Below are positions 4,771 through 6,109 of a DNA stretch of 6,109 nucleotides, piece after piece. The stretch spans positions 1 through 6,109 of the forward strand of contig CAZPHD010000080.1 of NCBI GenBank assembly GCA_964586225.1, given 5' to 3'. This stretch comes from JANJUB01 sp964586225. Its GTDB lineage: Bacteria > Armatimonadota > Fimbriimonadia > Fimbriimonadales > Fimbriimonadaceae. The notes under the pieces are model-generated. The model was not told the origin of the DNA. It did not search any database and saw only the letters and a list, made by a program, of their open reading frames with translations. The position numbers were made by a program, and so were the translations under genes. Within the stretch, counting starts at the first letter, position 1. Every line of letters begins with the position of its first letter.

Positions 4771-6109
4771 ATGATCGTCGAGCTTTCGGTTGAGAATGTC
4801 GCCATCATTGAGCGGGCCCAACTGCGCCTCGGGCCGGGATTTACGGTGCTCACGGGCGAGACCGGCGCGGGCAAGTCGTTGCTCATCGACGCGATCGAGC
4901 TCGTGCTGGGCGAACGGGCCGACTCAGACCTCGTGAGGGCAGGGGCGGCCCGGGCCGTCGTGTCGGCGGTGTTCGATTTCAGCTCCGCCCCGAGCCTTCT
5001 CAAGCTGGCGGCTGACGAGGGCCTCGCCCTTGAGGATGGCCTCCTGTACGTCCAGCGCGAGGTGTCGGCGGAGGGCCGTTCGAGTTGCCGCGTCGGGGGA
5101 AAGCTGACGCCCGTGGCGGCTTTGAAGCGGCTTGGACAGCGGATCGTCGATCTCCACGGACAGCACGACCACCAGAGTTTGCTCCACCCCGACCGGCACG
5201 GCGAGTTTCTCGACGGCTGGATCGGCGACCCGATTCCGGAGCAGCGCGCCGCAGTGGCGGCAGCTTTTCACGCCTGGTCCGAGGCGAAGCAGAACTATAA
5301 CGCGCTTCAACGCGGCATGCGCGAACGGGAGCAGCGGATCGACATGCTTCGCTTCCAAGTGGACGAGATTCAGCAGGCGGACCTGCGCGTTGGCGAGTTC
5401 GAGGAGATGTCAGCGCTCCTCCAGCGACTCCAGCACTCGGAGAAGCTCGCCGAGTCGGTGTTTGGCGCGCTGAACGGGCTTGCGGACGATGAGCGGTGCG
5501 CGATGGATCTGTCGGGTGACGCCGTGCGGAGTTTGGAGGCGGTCCAACGGTTTGATCCGGAGATGGGTGATCTCGTCGAACAGGTTCGATCAGCGTGGGT
5601 CGGGCTCGATGAGGCGGTGCGGTCGCTCCGGGCTTATGCGGACCGACTGGAAGTTGAGCCGGGGAAGTTGGAAGAGGTCGCCGAACGGCTCGACTTGCTC
5701 AAGCGCTTGCGGCGGAAGTATGGCGAGGATGAAGCGGCGATTCTGGAGTTCTTTGCCGAGGCTGAGCGCGAACTGGGCTTGTTGACCGACCACGAGCAGA
5801 GCCTTGAGCGGTTGGAGGCCGAGGTCGCCGCAACCGAAGCCAAAGCTCGGGCGGAGGCGGTTGCGCTGACGGAGACCCGGCGCAGTCGTGCGGGTGAGTT
5901 TGCCGAGCGCGTGGCCGCGCAACTTCACGAGCTCGCAATGGAGAAGGCTGGCTTCGAGGTCCGGATAACCGAGCGACCGATGGACGCTGAAGGTGCCGAT
6001 GCGATCGAGTATTACTTCTCGGCCAACGCGGGCGAACCCTTGCGACCGCTGGCGAAGATCGCGAGCGGAGGCGAGGTTTCGCGGGTGATGCTCGCGATCA
6101 AGACGGCGC
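4771..6109 (+). CDS. recN: DNA repair protein RecN, N-terminal 446 residues (3' truncated by window)
   Basis: RecN is an SMC-like ATPase that acts early in double-strand-break repair, tethering or synapsing DNA ends. The frame is open from the ATG at 4771 to the window end. Walker A GETGAGKS lies at 29-36, preceded by the classic start MIVELSVENVAIIERAQLRL. DLHGQHDHQSLLHPDRHGEF at 127-146 is a RecN hallmark that includes the Q-loop region. A coiled-coil arm spans roughly 165-385, with FQVDEIQQADLRVGEFEEM near 195 and KLEEVAERLDLLKRLRRKYG at 299-318. The second ATPase half begins with FEVRITERP, and the ABC signature region is PLAKIASGGEVSRVMLAIKT at 426-445. The missing 3' part should encode Walker B and the D-loop; RecN is usually about 550-580 residues. 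An in-frame TGA at 4756 rules out any upstream start. No Shine-Dalgarno is visible. The gene diverges from ferritin. Confidence 0.97.
   Translation, partial: MIVELSVENVAIIERAQLRLGPGFTVLTGETGAGKSLLIDAIELVLGERADSDLVRAGAARAVVSAVFDFSSAPSLLKLAADEGLALEDGLLYVQREVSAEGRSSCRVGGKLTPVAALKRLGQRIVDLHGQHDHQSLLHPDRHGEFLDGWIGDPIPEQRAAVAAAFHAWSEAKQNYNALQRGMREREQRIDMLRFQVDEIQQADLRVGEFEEMSALLQRLQHSEKLAESVFGALNGLADDERCAMDLSGDAVRSLEAVQRFDPEMGDLVEQVRSAWVGLDEAVRSLRAYADRLEVEPGKLEEVAERLDLLKRLRRKYGEDEAAILEFFAEAERELGLLTDHEQSLERLEAEVAATEAKARAEAVALTETRRSRAGEFAERVAAQLHELAMEKAGFEVRITERPMDAEGADAIEYYFSANAGEPLRPLAKIASGGEVSRVMLAIKTA

Noticed and set aside
4726..4821. N-terminal extension of ferritin from an ATG at 4821
   Set aside because: The added 32 residues do not resemble ferritin and would overlap the divergent recN start.
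4924..5358. Minus-strand open frame (144 codons) opposite recN
   Set aside because: It is antisense to the conserved RecN head domain and has no recognisable domain.

Overview
The window is a GC-rich stretch of bacterial chromosome with five protein-coding genes, two of them cut by the window edges. Nothing seen here is phage, transposon, CRISPR, tRNA or rRNA. The proteins are mostly housekeeping: SecA, an M20 metallopeptidase, a DUF2089 regulator with a DUF4097 partner, a ferritin and RecN. The style of the SecA C-terminus, the DUF2089-DUF4097 pair and the scarcity of Shine-Dalgarno sequences at first genes suggest a planctomycete-like bacterium. That placement is an inference from memory of the families, not a database result.

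Layout. (1) Bases 1-1282, + strand: the C-terminal half of SecA, the preprotein translocase motor, ending in a zinc-binding SEC-C tail. (2) Bases 1279-2286, - strand: an M20 (ArgE/DapE/CPG2-like) metallopeptidase that converges on secA. The two TAG stops share one CTAG, and a perfect 11-bp inverted repeat lies just past the secA stop, inside the peptidase gene. (3) Bases 2287-2494: a divergent intergenic region holding two facing arrays of five 7-bp units each, able to form a long imperfect hairpin. (4) Bases 2495-4152, + strand: a two-gene operon. A small DUF2089-type helix-turn-helix protein has lost its zinc-ribbon cysteines. It overlaps by 4 bp a DUF4097 beta-repeat protein, whose start follows a perfect Shine-Dalgarno sequence. 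(5) Bases 4157-4233: a 77-bp structured spacer between convergent genes that can fold as three abutting hairpins or one 21-bp hairpin. (6) Bases 4234-4725, - strand: a ferritin with a complete ferroxidase centre. (7) Bases 4771-6109, + strand: recN, divergent from the ferritin gene and cut off just after the ABC signature.

How the genes relate. The DUF2089-DUF4097 pair looks like a genuine functional unit: the genes are translationally coupled, and a similar short helical motif ends the first protein and starts the second. Ferritin and RecN share a 45-bp divergent promoter region, and both could serve oxidative-stress survival (iron sequestration and double-strand-break repair), but co-regulation is not shown. 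SecA and the peptidase are neighbours only by convergence. The most interesting non-coding signals are the covarying hairpin element at 4157-4233 and the mirrored heptamer arrays at 2312-2421.
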